64,000 nt of DNA from Burkholderiales bacterium (GTDB taxonomy: Bacteria; Pseudomonadota; Gammaproteobacteria; Burkholderiales; Burkholderiaceae_E), in assembly GCA_029977705.1 (NCBI GenBank), contig JAPOKJ010000001.1, positions 124,001-188,000 on the forward strand. The letters are read 5' to 3'. This document shows positions 28,100-37,489 of the stretch, piece after piece. The notes beneath the pieces were generated by a model that was given only the letters and a program-made list of their open reading frames with translations, made no database searches and was not told the DNA's origin. Position 1 is the stretch's first letter. Every line of letters starts with the position of its first letter. The translations under genes were made by a program, and so were the position numbers.

Positions 28100-30403
28100 A
28101 TGTTGTTCGCTTTCGGCGCGCGCCTGGTGGCCGCCGCTTGTCTTGTTCCCATTCCTCTCGCCCTGGTGCCGCCGGCCCGGGCCCAGTCCTCTCTCGCGCC
28201 AGCTGCACCGGCTGCAACTGCGCCCATCGAACTCGCCCAGGCCCCGGTGCAGCCTGCCCCTGCCGCCACGCCGGCAAGTTCGCCCGACCTGGGCGAGGTG
28301 GTGGTGTCGGCCAGTCGCAGTCAGGCCCGCGTCGAGCAGATGCCCCTGCACACCACGGTGGTCTCGCGTCGCCAGATCGAGGCGGCGCCGGCCCGCACCC
28401 TGGACCAGTTGCTGCGTGACATCCCGGGTCTGAATTTCACCGGCGTGCCAGCGACCCAGTCGGACCCGACCGGGCATCAGACCCGGATGCGCGGCATGGG
28501 CAATGCCAAGGTGCTGGTCCTGCTCGATGGCATCCCGGTGCATGACCCGTTTTATCTGACCACGCAGTGGTACAAGCTGCCCTTGTCGACCATCGAACGG
28601 GTCGAAATCGTGCGCGGCGGCAACTCCAGCCTGTGGGGCAACATGGCGGTGGCCGGCGTCATCAACATCGTCTCGCGCCGGCCGAGCGACGGTGCCGGGG
28701 AGATCCGTTTCGGCATGGATTCGCGCGGCTCGACCCAGTTCTCGCTATCCAAGGATTTCCGGCTTTCGGATGCCGTGTCGATGAACCTGGCGGTGGATCA
28801 GCTCAGTTCCCGGGGCTACACCCTGGTGCCGGCCGATCAGTTGTGGCGCTACCCGGCCCGCCAGCCGGTGGACGCGCGCAACAGCAATGTGCAACTGACC
28901 ACCTATTTCCGGCCGGATCCGGACTGGAGTGGCTACCTGCGCCTGGGCTACCACGTGCAGGACCAGGACATTGCCTACCTGTTCGGCAGCAACCAGCAGA
29001 TCAATCCCGACCTCTCGGCCAGCCTGACGCGCCGCTTCGAGGACCGCAGTACCTTGACGGGTTCGTTCTGGTCGCAGTACCTGAACTTCGAGAAATACAA
29101 CGGGGCCAGCTGCTACTGGCAGGCCACCGGCACGCGCTGCCCGGCCGCCAACAATCTGACCACGGCGCAGATCAACAACTCGATCGTGCAGTACTACACC
29201 CAGTATGGCTCGCAGCGTTATCGCGAGCGGGGTGCGTCGGCAATTTATTCCAGGGACATGAGCGGCCTGTGGCGCAGTGTGCAGCTTGGGGTCGACTATC
29301 GCAAGCTGGCCGCCTCCGATCTGGAGACCTTCTATGCGGCCCCGACCTCGCTGGCCCAGACCCAGAACCTGGCCAGCAGCACGGTGGGCCTGGCTGAGCA
29401 GGGCTTCATCGGCGCCTTCGCGCAGGCGCGCATCGCGCCCACCGATGCCTTGCAGCTGACCTTCAGCGCCCGCCACGATACCTGGCACAACACCGACCGC
29501 TTCAACACCCGTACCACGGCTGCCGGCCTGACCACGGGAGGTGCGCAGCCAGATACCTCCAAATCGGCGCTCAACCCGAGCCTGTCGGCGCGTTACGCGC
29601 TGGGCGATGCCTGGGCCCTGCGTGCAGCGGCCTACAAGTCCTTCCGGGCACCCGGCTTCAACAACACCACGCGCACCTTCGGTGCCGCCTCGCCCACCAT
29701 CGCCAACCCGGATCTGGCCCCCGAGACACTGACCGGCCGCGAACTGGGGGTGGACTTCGACAAAGGCGATGTTTCGTTGTCGGCCACCTGGTTCCGCTAT
29801 GACATCAAGGACATGATCGCGACTTTCCGGGTCAACAACTTTGCCAGTGCGCCGGCCCTGGTGCGCAGCATCTGCGGCGCGGCCTTGGTCAACTGCGGCG
29901 GCTCGGCCAGCTTCTACACCAATGATCAGGACGGCGCCTCGGAGGGACTGGAACTGACCGCTCGCTGGAAGCTGGCTTCGACCCTGAACCTGTCGGGCAG
30001 CTTCACCCGTACCTCCACCAGGCTGACCCGGGTGGGCAATGTGGTGACCGATCCGGTCGGGGTGCAATTGGCCGGCACGCCGCGCAACCTGGCCACCGTG
30101 GCCCTGAGCTGGCAGCCCCAGGACCGTTGGCAGCTGTTTGCACAGGCCCGCTATATTGGCGGCATGTACATCGACACGACGACCACGGCGACACCCGCCC
30201 GCGTCTTCTACGAGCAGGGCAGTTCGACGGTGGTCGATGCCAGCCTGCGCTATCGCTGGAGCAAGGCCGTCGATCTCACCGCCAGCGTCGTGAACCTGTT
30301 CAACCGCGACTACTCGGAGAACGCCTACACTTTCAACCAGCCATGGAACCGGGTGCTGTCGATGCCGCGCACCGTCAACCTCGGCCTGACCGTGAGGTTC
30401 TGA
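28100..30403 (+). CDS. TonB-dependent outer-membrane receptor (BfrG-like, probable copper-compound uptake)
   Basis: A 767-residue outer-membrane receptor. ATG 28100 follows CAGGAG and opens a signal peptide (about 28 residues, ending PPARA). After an Ala/Pro-rich spacer comes the TonB box-like DLGEVVVSASR, then the plug (LDQLLRDIPGLNF, RMRGMGNAKVLVLLDGIPV, IERVEIVRGGNSSLWG, GVINIVSRR) and a 22-strand barrel ending in NLGLTVRF with a terminal Phe. The substrate is inferred from the preceding DUF2946 gene and the following Cys-rich and His-rich periplasmic proteins, not from the barrel itself. It overlaps the next gene by one base (TGATG). Confidence 0.9.
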   Translation: MLFAFGARLVAAACLVPIPLALVPPARAQSSLAPAAPAATAPIELAQAPVQPAPAATPASSPDLGEVVVSASRSQARVEQMPLHTTVVSRRQIEAAPARTLDQLLRDIPGLNFTGVPATQSDPTGHQTRMRGMGNAKVLVLLDGIPVHDPFYLTTQWYKLPLSTIERVEIVRGGNSSLWGNMAVAGVINIVSRRPSDGAGEIRFGMDSRGSTQFSLSKDFRLSDAVSMNLAVDQLSSRGYTLVPADQLWRYPARQPVDARNSNVQLTTYFRPDPDWSGYLRLGYHVQDQDIAYLFGSNQQINPDLSASLTRRFEDRSTLTGSFWSQYLNFEKYNGASCYWQATGTRCPAANNLTTAQINNSIVQYYTQYGSQRYRERGASAIYSRDMSGLWRSVQLGVDYRKLAASDLETFYAAPTSLAQTQNLASSTVGLAEQGFIGAFAQARIAPTDALQLTFSARHDTWHNTDRFNTRTTAAGLTTGGAQPDTSKSALNPSLSARYALGDAWALRAAAYKSFRAPGFNNTTRTFGAASPTIANPDLAPETLTGRELGVDFDKGDVSLSATWFRYDIKDMIATFRVNNFASAPALVRSICGAALVNCGGSASFYTNDQDGASEGLELTARWKLASTLNLSGSFTRTSTRLTRVGNVVTDPVGVQLAGTPRNLATVALSWQPQDRWQLFAQARYIGGMYIDTTTTATPARVFYEQGSSTVVDASLRYRWSKAVDLTASVVNLFNRDYSENAYTFNQPWNRVLSMPRTVNLGLTVRF

Positions 30404-31719
30404 TGAGTCTTGGACAGCCATCGCACATTCGCAGGGTCGGGCCAGGACGTCTGGCCTGTTTGGCGCCTCATCTCTTTTCCGCCTTGCTGGCCTGGCTAGT
30501 CGCCAGCAGCGCTGCGGCGCAGGCTCCGGGTGCCAGCGCCCGCCAGGAGGCCGGGCGACCGGCCCAGGAGGCTGCCCGCAGCATGCGTGCGGCCAGGCCA
30601 TCGGGCGCGGCGATGCATGCCCGCCTTCAGCTGGCCACCGGTGCAGCCTTTGCACCCGATGGCAGCCTGTGGGTGGTCGGGCTCAACGAGCGCCAGCAAT
30701 TGTTCGTCCAGCACTCGCCTGCGGATGCTCTGGGCAAGTGGTCCGAGCCGCGCTTGCTCGAGACGGGCCGCGACGACATCTCGGCCGATGGCGAGAACCG
30801 GCCGAAGATCGCCTTTGGGCCCAGGGGCTGGGTGGTGATCAGCTACACCCAGCCGCTGCCCAAGCCCTACACCGGCATGATCCGGCTGCTGCGCAGCAGT
30901 GATGGCGGGCGCACGTTCTCTGCGCCGTTTACCGCCCATCAGGATCGGCAGGAAATCACCCACCGCTTCGAGTCGATCGCCTTCGATCCCCAGGGTCAGC
31001 TGCATGTGCTGTGGGTCGACAAGCGCGACCAGCCGGCGCGCGGCAGCGGCCAGAGCTATGCGGGGGCCGCGATCTACCGCAATGTCTCGCGTGATGGCGG
31101 CGCCAGCTTCGGCCCCGACCTGAAGCTGGCCGACCACAGCTGCGAGTGCTGCCGCATTGCCCTTGCCACCGGGCCGGATGGCCAGTTGCGGGCGATGTGG
31201 CGGCACGTCTTCAATGACCAGATCCGCGACCATGCCTTTGCCGATCTGGGTTCGGAAGCACCAAACCGGATCGAGCGCGCCAGCCATGACGACTGGCAGA
31301 TCCAGGCCTGTCCGCATCACGGACCGGGTCTGGCGCGCGCCAGCCAGGGCTATCACGCGGTCTGGTTCGGCATCCGCAAGCAGGGGGGGCGCGATGAGGC
31401 GGCCGTGCGCTACGGACGCCTGGATGCTGCCGGGCGCTCCCTGCCCGAGACGGTGCGCGTCCTGCCCGATGCGCGCGCCGAGCATGCCGATGTGCTGTCC
31501 GATGGCGAGCGGGTCGCCATCGTCTGGCGCGTGACCGAGGGCATGGACACGAGCCTTCGGCTGTGGGCCTCACGCGATGGCGGACAACGTTTCGTGCTCA
31601 GCGACCTGGCCAGGGTCCAGGGGCACAATGACCATCCCCGCCTCGTGCAGCAGGGCGCGCGCATGGTGGTGGTGTGGCGCACTGCACAGGAGATCCAGGT
31701 TCATGAACTCAGTTTTTGA
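30403..31719 (+). CDS. Exported BNR-repeat (sialidase-fold) protein with CxCC motif
   Basis: A 438-residue exported beta-propeller. The leader has a hydrophobic stretch ending ASSAAAQA near residue 41. Asp-box repeats are at SSDGGRTFS (165-173), SRDGGASFG (229-237) and SRDGGQRFV near the C-terminus. A Cys-rich motif DHSCECCRIA (C247, C249, C250) and a later QACPHHG could bind copper. Despite the fold, no sialidase active site is evident, so a binding or delivery role beside the receptor is more likely. It starts at the TGATG overlap with the receptor gene. Confidence 0.78.
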   Translation: MSLGQPSHIRRVGPGRLACLAPHLFSALLAWLVASSAAAQAPGASARQEAGRPAQEAARSMRAARPSGAAMHARLQLATGAAFAPDGSLWVVGLNERQQLFVQHSPADALGKWSEPRLLETGRDDISADGENRPKIAFGPRGWVVISYTQPLPKPYTGMIRLLRSSDGGRTFSAPFTAHQDRQEITHRFESIAFDPQGQLHVLWVDKRDQPARGSGQSYAGAAIYRNVSRDGGASFGPDLKLADHSCECCRIALATGPDGQLRAMWRHVFNDQIRDHAFADLGSEAPNRIERASHDDWQIQACPHHGPGLARASQGYHAVWFGIRKQGGRDEAAVRYGRLDAAGRSLPETVRVLPDARAEHADVLSDGERVAIVWRVTEGMDTSLRLWASRDGGQRFVLSDLARVQGHNDHPRLVQQGARMVVVWRTAQEIQVHELSF

Positions 31720-32305
31720 TGTCGGGCGTGCCCGCCTGCTGAGCGCTGCCCTTGCGCTCACTCTGCTGCTGGCGACCCGCATGGCGGCTGCGGGGCCGCC
31801 CGCAACCCAGGAGCACGCCTTGCAGGGTCACCAGGGTGCTGGGGCGCACCATGCGCCTTCGGCTACCGTGAAGGCGCCTTCGGCTTCGGTGAATGCCGTC
31901 GGCCGCGTGCAGCCACGCCGCTTTGATGCGGCTGTCTGGCACCAGCTGCTGGACAAGGGGCCGCGTCCTGCGGCCTATCTGTTCACGACCACCACCTGCG
32001 CCACCTGCCCGGCCGCCTTCGAGGTGCTGCATCAGGCCGTGCAGGCCGGCAGGCCCGGCAAGACGCCACGCCTGTCGGCAGTGGTGATGGATGCCGATGG
32101 ACCGCGTGCGCTGTCGCATGCGCGGCACTTTGCCGGCATGACTGCCCTGTACGTGTTCGATGGCTTTGAGCCGGCCATCCGGCAGGCGGTCGATCCGGCC
32201 TGGCCGAATGTCACGCCCTATGTGGTGCTGATCGACCGGCAGGGACAACTGCAGCGCCTGCTGGGGCAGCCCGATGCGGCCAGCATCCGGCGCTGGTTGC
32301 ACTGA
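31703..32305 (+). CDS. Exported thioredoxin-fold protein with CxxC and His-rich region
   Basis: A 200-residue protein with a signal peptide (about 30 residues), a His-containing segment (HALQGHQGAGAHH, 38-50) and a thioredoxin-like domain with C99-A-T-C102 after the strand AAYLFTTTT. The distal part (TPYVVLIDRQGQLQRLLG) carries the cis-Pro-type loop. It overlaps the end of the BNR gene by 17 bases, so it belongs to the same operon. Roles in reducing or loading copper are plausible; no direct proof is in the sequence. Confidence 0.72.
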   Translation: MNSVFDVGRARLLSAALALTLLLATRMAAAGPPATQEHALQGHQGAGAHHAPSATVKAPSASVNAVGRVQPRRFDAAVWHQLLDKGPRPAAYLFTTTTCATCPAAFEVLHQAVQAGRPGKTPRLSAVVMDADGPRALSHARHFAGMTALYVFDGFEPAIRQAVDPAWPNVTPYVVLIDRQGQLQRLLGQPDAASIRRWLH

Positions 32306-32425
32306 ACGCGGCGCACGCCGCGACTGGGCCGGCAGGTCCGGCGCGGCTGCTGCAGCGGGTAACATGTCGGCGATACGCAGACCTGCCGGACTGCGCCGTC
32401 CTTTCCCCTGAGTCGGAGTCCTTTG

Positions 32426-33418
32426 ATGAAATCCCCCGCCTTTCCGCGCCGGCGTCTGCTCGGCGGTGCCGCTGCCTCGGCCGCGCTGGGCCTGGCAGCA
32501 GGTCAGGCCCGCGCCACCGAATGGCCGACCAAGACGGTGCGCTTCGTGGTGCCTTTCGCGCCGGGTGGCACCTCCGAGATCGTGGCCCGTTCGGTGGCGG
32601 CCGAGATGTCGAAGCAACTGGGCCACAGCGTCTATGTCGAGAACAAGGCCGGTGGCGCCGGGGTGGTGGCGATGGGCGAGGTGGCCAAGGCGGCGCCCGA
32701 TGGCCACACCATCATCCTGGGCCATGTCGGCACGCTGGCGGTCAATCCCTACATGCTCAGTCGCCAGCCCTATGACGTCAACAAGGACTTCGTGCCGGTG
32801 ACCCTGCTGGCCAAGGTCCCAAACCTGTTCGTGATCCATCCCGATGTGCCGGCCCGCGACTTTCGCGAGTTCGTCAAGTACGTCAAGGCCAATCCCGGCC
32901 GCTTGAACTATGGATCGGCCGGCAATGCCAGTGCGGGGCACCTGGCGATGGAATACCTCAAGCTGGTCACCGGCATGTTCATCACCCACATCCCCTACCG
33001 CGGGACCGGCCCGCAACTGACGGACCTGCTCGGCGGTCGCACCCAGGCGGCCAGTGCCGGGATGCCGGCCCTGGCACCGCACATCAAGTCGGGCAAGCTG
33101 CGTGCGATTGCCGTCGGGACCCAGCGACGGCTGCCGGCGCTGCCCGATGTGCCGACGGTGGCCGAGATGGGCTACAAGGACTTCGAGACCTCGCAGTGGT
33201 ACGGCGTGCTGGCGCCGGCCGGCACGCCGCCCGACATCGTCAAGCGCATCCAGGAAGAGTGCCTGAAGGCCCTCAAGTCCTCGGCCGTGACCGAGCGTTT
33301 CGCCAATGACAGTGCCATCGGCGGGGGCGGCCCGCCGGCCGAGTTTGCAGCCTTCATTGCGGCCGAGCAGAAAATCTGGAGCGATATCGTCAAGCGCGCC
33401 CAGATCAAGGCGGACTGA
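32426..33418 (+). CDS. Bug-family tripartite tricarboxylate transporter receptor
   Basis: A 330-residue periplasmic solute receptor of the Bug/TctC family, which binds di- and tricarboxylates. The leader has twin arginines (PRRRLLGG) and a hydrophobic core ending QARA, suggesting Tat or Sec export. Family signatures are WPTKTVRFVVPFAPGGTSE, VENKAGGAG, DGHTIILG and LNYGSAGNASAGHL. It precedes tcuA by 6 bases, so its ligand is probably tricarballylate or a related acid. Membrane subunits TctA and TctB are not in the window. Confidence 0.92.
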   Translation: MKSPAFPRRRLLGGAAASAALGLAAGQARATEWPTKTVRFVVPFAPGGTSEIVARSVAAEMSKQLGHSVYVENKAGGAGVVAMGEVAKAAPDGHTIILGHVGTLAVNPYMLSRQPYDVNKDFVPVTLLAKVPNLFVIHPDVPARDFREFVKYVKANPGRLNYGSAGNASAGHLAMEYLKLVTGMFITHIPYRGTGPQLTDLLGGRTQAASAGMPALAPHIKSGKLRAIAVGTQRRLPALPDVPTVAEMGYKDFETSQWYGVLAPAGTPPDIVKRIQEECLKALKSSAVTERFANDSAIGGGGPPAEFAAFIAAEQKIWSDIVKRAQIKAD

Positions 33419-33424
33419 CGCGCG

Positions 33425-34885
33425 ATGGCTCTCTCGTCAGTCCCTTCCAAAGCCCCGGATGTGCTCGTGATCGGTGGCGGCAACGCGGCCCTGGTGGCCG
33501 CGCTGACCGCCCGAGAGGCCGGCGCCACCGTGATGCTGCTCGAATCGGCCCCGCCACAGTGGCGTGGCGGCAATACCATGCACACCCGCAACCTGCGCTG
33601 CATGCACGAGGCGCCCCAGGATGTGCTCACCGAAGCCTACCCCGAGGACGAGTACTGGCAGGACCTGCTCAAGGTCACCGGTGGTCTGACCGACGAGACG
33701 CTGGCGCGCATCGCGATCCGGGAGTCCTCGCACTGCCGTGACTGGATGCGCTCGCATGGCGTGCGCTTCCAGTCCTCGCTGTCGGGCACGCTGCACCTGT
33801 CGCGCACCAATGCCTTTTTCCTGGGCGGCGGCAAGGCGCTGGTCAATGCCTATTACCGCAGCGCCGCCGCGCTGGGCGTGGACATCCGCTACAACTGCCG
33901 TGTGGTGGGCCTGGACATCGAGGACGGACGCTTTCGTGGCGCTCGCGTCGAGCACACCGAAGTGCAGGCCGATGGCAGCCACCGCGTGCTGCGCACCGAA
34001 ACCCTGGGCGCGCGGGCCTGTGTCGTGGCCGCCGGCGGTTTCGAGTCCAACCTGGACTGGTTGCGCGAGGCCTGGGGACCGGTGGCCGACAACTTCCTGA
34101 TCCGCGGCACCCGCTACAACATGGGCGTGGTGCTCAAGCAGTTGCTCGCTGCAGGGGCCGACCAGATCGGCGATCCCACCCAGTGCCATGCGGTGGCCAT
34201 CGATGCGCGGGCCCCCAAGTTCGATGGGGGCATCTGTACCCGTGTCGACTGTGTCTCGCTGGGCGTGGTCGTCAATCGCGAGGCGCGGCGCTTCTACGAC
34301 GAGGGCGAGGATTTCTGGCCCAAGCGCTATGCCATCTGGGGGCGCCTGGTGGCCCAGCAGCCCGAGCAGATCGGCTACTCGATCATCGACGCCAAGGCGC
34401 GGGGCCGCTTCATGCCGCCGGTGTTTCCGGGCGTCAAGGCCGATACCCTGGCCGAACTGGCCGACAAGCTGGGTCTGGATGCCGCCACCCTCGAGAAGAC
34501 CATTGCCGACTACAACGCTGCCTGCGTGCCCGGGCGCTTCGACCATGCCATTCTCGATGACTGCCACACCCGGGATCTGAGCCCTCCCAAGACGCATTGG
34601 GCCTTGCCGATCGACACGCCGCCCTTTCTGGGCTACGCGCTGCGCCCCGGCATCACCTTCACCTACCTGGGTGTGCGCGTCAATGACAAGGCTCAGGTGC
34701 GATTTTCCGATCGCCCGAGCGGCAACCTGTTTGCCGCCGGTGAGGTAATGGCCGGCAATGTGCTGGGCAAGGGTTACCTGGCCGGCATCGGCATGACCAT
34801 CGGCACCGCCTTTGGACGCATCGCCGGCCGCGAGGCGGCGCGCAGCCTGGGATTCACGGGAGAACGCGATGGCATCGCTGCTTGA
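33425..34885 (+). CDS. tcuA: FAD-dependent tricarballylate dehydrogenase TcuA
   Basis: TcuA oxidises tricarballylate to cis-aconitate with FAD. The 486-residue product has the FAD motif [17 protein letters not shown], the fumarate-reductase-like [15 protein letters not shown], and [22 protein letters not shown] near the C-terminus. The next gene encodes TcuB, which reoxidises the flavin, and overlaps it by 17 bases. The preceding Bug receptor completes a likely uptake-oxidation unit. Confidence 0.92.
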   Translation: MALSSVPSKAPDVLVIGGGNAALVAALTAREAGATVMLLESAPPQWRGGNTMHTRNLRCMHEAPQDVLTEAYPEDEYWQDLLKVTGGLTDETLARIAIRESSHCRDWMRSHGVRFQSSLSGTLHLSRTNAFFLGGGKALVNAYYRSAAALGVDIRYNCRVVGLDIEDGRFRGARVEHTEVQADGSHRVLRTETLGARACVVAAGGFESNLDWLREAWGPVADNFLIRGTRYNMGVVLKQLLAAGADQIGDPTQCHAVAIDARAPKFDGGICTRVDCVSLGVVVNREARRFYDEGEDFWPKRYAIWGRLVAQQPEQIGYSIIDAKARGRFMPPVFPGVKADTLAELADKLGLDAATLEKTIADYNAACVPGRFDHAILDDCHTRDLSPPKTHWALPIDTPPFLGYALRPGITFTYLGVRVNDKAQVRFSDRPSGNLFAAGEVMAGNVLGKGYLAGIGMTIGTAFGRIAGREAARSLGFTGERDGIAA

Positions 34886-36047
34886 GTTGGCCGGCCAGGC
34901 GCAGCGCCTGGCCGAGGGGGGCACGCTGGCCAGTCCCGAGGATGAAGTGGCCCGCGTGCTGCAGATCTGCAATGCCTGCCGCTATTGCGAGGGCTTTTGC
35001 GCCGTGTTTCCGGCCATGACCCGGCGCCTCGAATTTCCTGCCGGCGATGTCCACTACCTGGCCAACCTGTGCCATGGCTGCGGCGCCTGCCTGCATGCCT
35101 GCCAGTATGCGCCGCCGCACGAGTTTGCCGTCAATGTGCCGCAGGCGATGGCGCGGGTGCGCGTGCGCACCTACCAGCACTACGCCTGGCCGCAGGGGCT
35201 GGCCAGCCTGTATGCGCGTCATGGCCTGAAGCTGTCCCTGATCACGGCGGCCGCGCTGGCCTTGTTCCTGGTGTTGCTGCTGGCGCGCGCCGGCACGCTC
35301 TTGCACGAGCCCTTGCAGGGCAATTTCTACAAGATATTCCCGCATGGCCTGATGGCCGGCATGTTCGGCGCGGTGGGGGCCTTCGCGGCCCTGGCGATCG
35401 GCATCGGCCTGCTACGGTTCTGGCGTGAGGTCGGTGCCGTTCAGGGGCCGGATCGTGAGGCCCTGGCGCGCATGCCGCAGCTGCGCTCGCCAGCCGCGGC
35501 CGAGGCGGTCCATGACGCGCTGCGCCTGAAATACCTGGGCGATTGCAACAACGAGGACGATGCCCTTTCGCCCTGGCGCCGGCGCATGCACCATCTGGTC
35601 ATGTACGGCTTCCTGCTGTGCTTTGCCTCGACCTCGCTGGCCACGGTCTACCACTATGGTTTTGGCTGGCACGCGCCGTATGCGCTGCTCAGCCTGCCGG
35701 TGATCCTGGGCACGCTTGGCGGCCTGGGCCTGTGCATCGGCACCGTCGGCCTGGGGGTGCTGCGTCGCCGCCGTCACCCGCTGGCCGGTGCGGCCGAGCA
35801 AGGCGGGCTGGACGCCGGCTTCACCGCGCTGCTGTTTCTCGTGGCCTTCACGGGTCTTGCGCTGCTGGCCCTGCGCGATACCGGGGTGATGGGACTGCTG
35901 CTGGCCATCCACCTGGGCGTGGTGATGGCCCTGTTCCTGACCCTGCCCTATGGCAAGTTCGTGCACGGCTTTTATCGCCTGGCCGCGCTGCTCAAGCATG
36001 CGCTCGAACGCCGCCTGCCCAGCCACCTGCGCCTGGGGGGCGATTGA
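34869..36047 (+). CDS. tcuB: Tricarballylate utilisation protein TcuB (membrane iron-sulfur electron carrier)
   Basis: TcuB passes electrons from reduced TcuA to the quinone pool. The 392-residue product has two [4Fe-4S] motifs near the N-terminus (C34, C37, C40, C44 and C68, C71, C74, C78) and several membrane helices from about residue 120 on. ATG 34869 gives the start [10 protein letters not shown]; an earlier ATG in the tcuA coding region was rejected. A SET-domain gene begins at its stop codon (TGATG). Confidence 0.92.
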   Translation: MASLLELAGQAQRLAEGGTLASPEDEVARVLQICNACRYCEGFCAVFPAMTRRLEFPAGDVHYLANLCHGCGACLHACQYAPPHEFAVNVPQAMARVRVRTYQHYAWPQGLASLYARHGLKLSLITAAALALFLVLLLARAGTLLHEPLQGNFYKIFPHGLMAGMFGAVGAFAALAIGIGLLRFWREVGAVQGPDREALARMPQLRSPAAAEAVHDALRLKYLGDCNNEDDALSPWRRRMHHLVMYGFLLCFASTSLATVYHYGFGWHAPYALLSLPVILGTLGGLGLCIGTVGLGVLRRRRHPLAGAAEQGGLDAGFTALLFLVAFTGLALLALRDTGVMGLLLAIHLGVVMALFLTLPYGKFVHGFYRLAALLKHALERRLPSHLRLGGD

Positions 36048-36472
36048 TGGGGCAGGGCCTGCAGCCCGGGCAGCTCAACTTCGAGGTCATCGCCCGTCCC
36101 AGCCGCATCGACGGTACGGGGGCGTTCGCCGCCCAGGACATTCCGCCACACCGCAAGATCGGCCATCTGGCCGGCGAGCGCATCAGTGTGCGCACCGCGC
36201 GCGAGCGGGCGCGCCGCATGCAGCGTGTGGCGATGGTCGAGATCGATGACCACCACGCGCTCGATGCCACACGCAGTGAGCATCCGCTGCGCTATGTGAA
36301 CCATGCCTGCCGGCCCAATGCCTTCATGCGCATTGCCAGTGGCCTGGTCGAGATCTACAGCCTTCGTGCCATCGCCGCGGGTGAGGAATTGACCCTTGCC
36401 TACGGGCAGACCCATCATGAGGGTCGCCTGCGCTGCACCTGCGGCCTGCGCGGCTGTACCCGCTTTCTCTGA
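36047..36472 (+). CDS. Small SET-domain protein (putative lysine methyltransferase)
   Basis: A 141-residue stand-alone SET domain. It has DGTGAFAAQDIPP near the start, the S-adenosylmethionine/substrate motif YVNHACRPNAF (83-93), GEELTLAYG (112-120) with the catalytic-type tyrosine, and a post-SET cysteine set C130, C132 and C137. Such proteins methylate lysines in eukaryotes; bacterial substrates are largely unknown. The ATG overlaps the tcuB stop (TGATG), so it is translated with the tcu genes, although a functional link is not obvious. Confidence 0.85.
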   Translation: MGQGLQPGQLNFEVIARPSRIDGTGAFAAQDIPPHRKIGHLAGERISVRTARERARRMQRVAMVEIDDHHALDATRSEHPLRYVNHACRPNAFMRIASGLVEIYSLRAIAAGEELTLAYGQTHHEGRLRCTCGLRGCTRFL

Positions 36473-36515
36473 GGGGCCTCGCCGCCGGGCCGGCAAGCGC
36501 CCGTCCCCCGGGGTT

Positions 36516-36531
36516 TTGCGGCACACCCCAC
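36516..36531. repeat. Solo end of the inverted-repeat element
   Basis: TTGCGGCACACCCCAC differs by one base from the terminal repeat of copy A at 20069-20084. It sits at the shared 3' boundary between the SET gene and the convergent PPK2 gene, touching the PPK2 stop. No partner end was found nearby, so it is a remnant or a single REP-like unit. Confidence 0.55.
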
Positions 36532-37349
36532 TAGCGAACGATCAGGCCCTTGAAGGCCGGATTGGCCCGCGGCGGTTTCAGCTTCATGGCCCGCAAGGTG
36601 GCCACCAGCAGCTCGGCAATCATCAGGTTGCGGTGCAGCTTGTCATTCGACGGAATCACATACCAGGGCGCGAGGTTGGTTGAGGTGGCTCGCATGGCTT
36701 TTTCGTAGGCGCGCTGATACTGGGGCCATTGCTTGCGCACCTCGAGATCCCCGAGGCTGAATTTCCAGTGCTTGGTGGGGTCGTCGATGCGTGCCTGCAG
36801 GCGCTTGCGCTGTTCCTGCGGGTCGATATGCAGCATGCACTTGAGCACCGTCGTGCCGGTGCCGTCGAGCAGGGCCTCGAATTCATTGATGCGGCGGTAG
36901 CGCTCGGCGGTGGTGGCCTTGTCGATCCAGCCGTTGACCACCGGCACCAGCACATCCTCGTAGTGGCTCCGGTTCCAGACCATCAGCTCACCGGCACGCG
37001 GCACCACGGCGTGGCAGCGCCACAGGAAATCGCGCGCCTTCTCCTCTTCGGTCGGTGCCTTGAAGGCCGCCACCCTGACCCCCAGCGGCGAGGTGCGGCT
37101 GAACACCCAGCGGATGGTGCCGTCCTTGCCACTGGTATCCATGCCCTGCAGGACCAGCAGCAGCTTGCGCTCGCCGCCGGCATGCAGCAGGTTCTGCAAT
37201 TCGTCCAGTTCGCTGGCCAGGGCCTCGAGACGGGCGCGCTGATCATCCTCGCCGCCACGCGACAAGGGGATCGCCTCGGGGTCGTAGTCGGCCAGTCGGT
37301 GCTTGTCGGTGAACCGGAACGGCCTGAACAGCTGCAGGGGTTTGGTCAT
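36531..37349 (-). CDS. Polyphosphate kinase 2 family protein
   Basis: A 272-residue PPK2 enzyme that transfers phosphate from polyphosphate to nucleotides. Walker A is QGMDTSGKDGTI (from 68), the lid and Walker B region reads WNRSHYEDVLVP, and the family tail contains WYVIPSNDKLHRNLMI. Single-domain members of this length usually belong to the AMP- or NMP/NDP-phosphorylating classes; the subclass cannot be fixed by eye. ATG 37349 was preferred to an upstream in-frame ATG because MTKPLQLFRPFRF fits the family start. Confidence 0.92.
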   Translation of the reverse strand: MTKPLQLFRPFRFTDKHRLADYDPEAIPLSRGGEDDQRARLEALASELDELQNLLHAGGERKLLLVLQGMDTSGKDGTIRWVFSRTSPLGVRVAAFKAPTEEEKARDFLWRCHAVVPRAGELMVWNRSHYEDVLVPVVNGWIDKATTAERYRRINEFEALLDGTGTTVLKCMLHIDPQEQRKRLQARIDDPTKHWKFSLGDLEVRKQWPQYQRAYEKAMRATSTNLAPWYVIPSNDKLHRNLMIAELLVATLRAMKLKPPRANPAFKGLIVR

Positions 37350-37489
37350 GGGCCTGGGCCTCGTGCGGTGATGCAGGCAGGGTAGCGGGCGCACGCGGGG
37401 CTTGCAAGGCCTGAATCGGCGCCACCCGGCCGCGCCCCTGCTCTGTTAATGTCTCCCGGGCATTCCCATCGCTGCGAGGAGACAAGAAC

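Noticed and set aside
30403-31719. Calling the BNR protein a sialidase
   Set aside because: Only Asp boxes are present; the arginine triad and the N-terminal FRIP-type motif of true sialidases were not seen.
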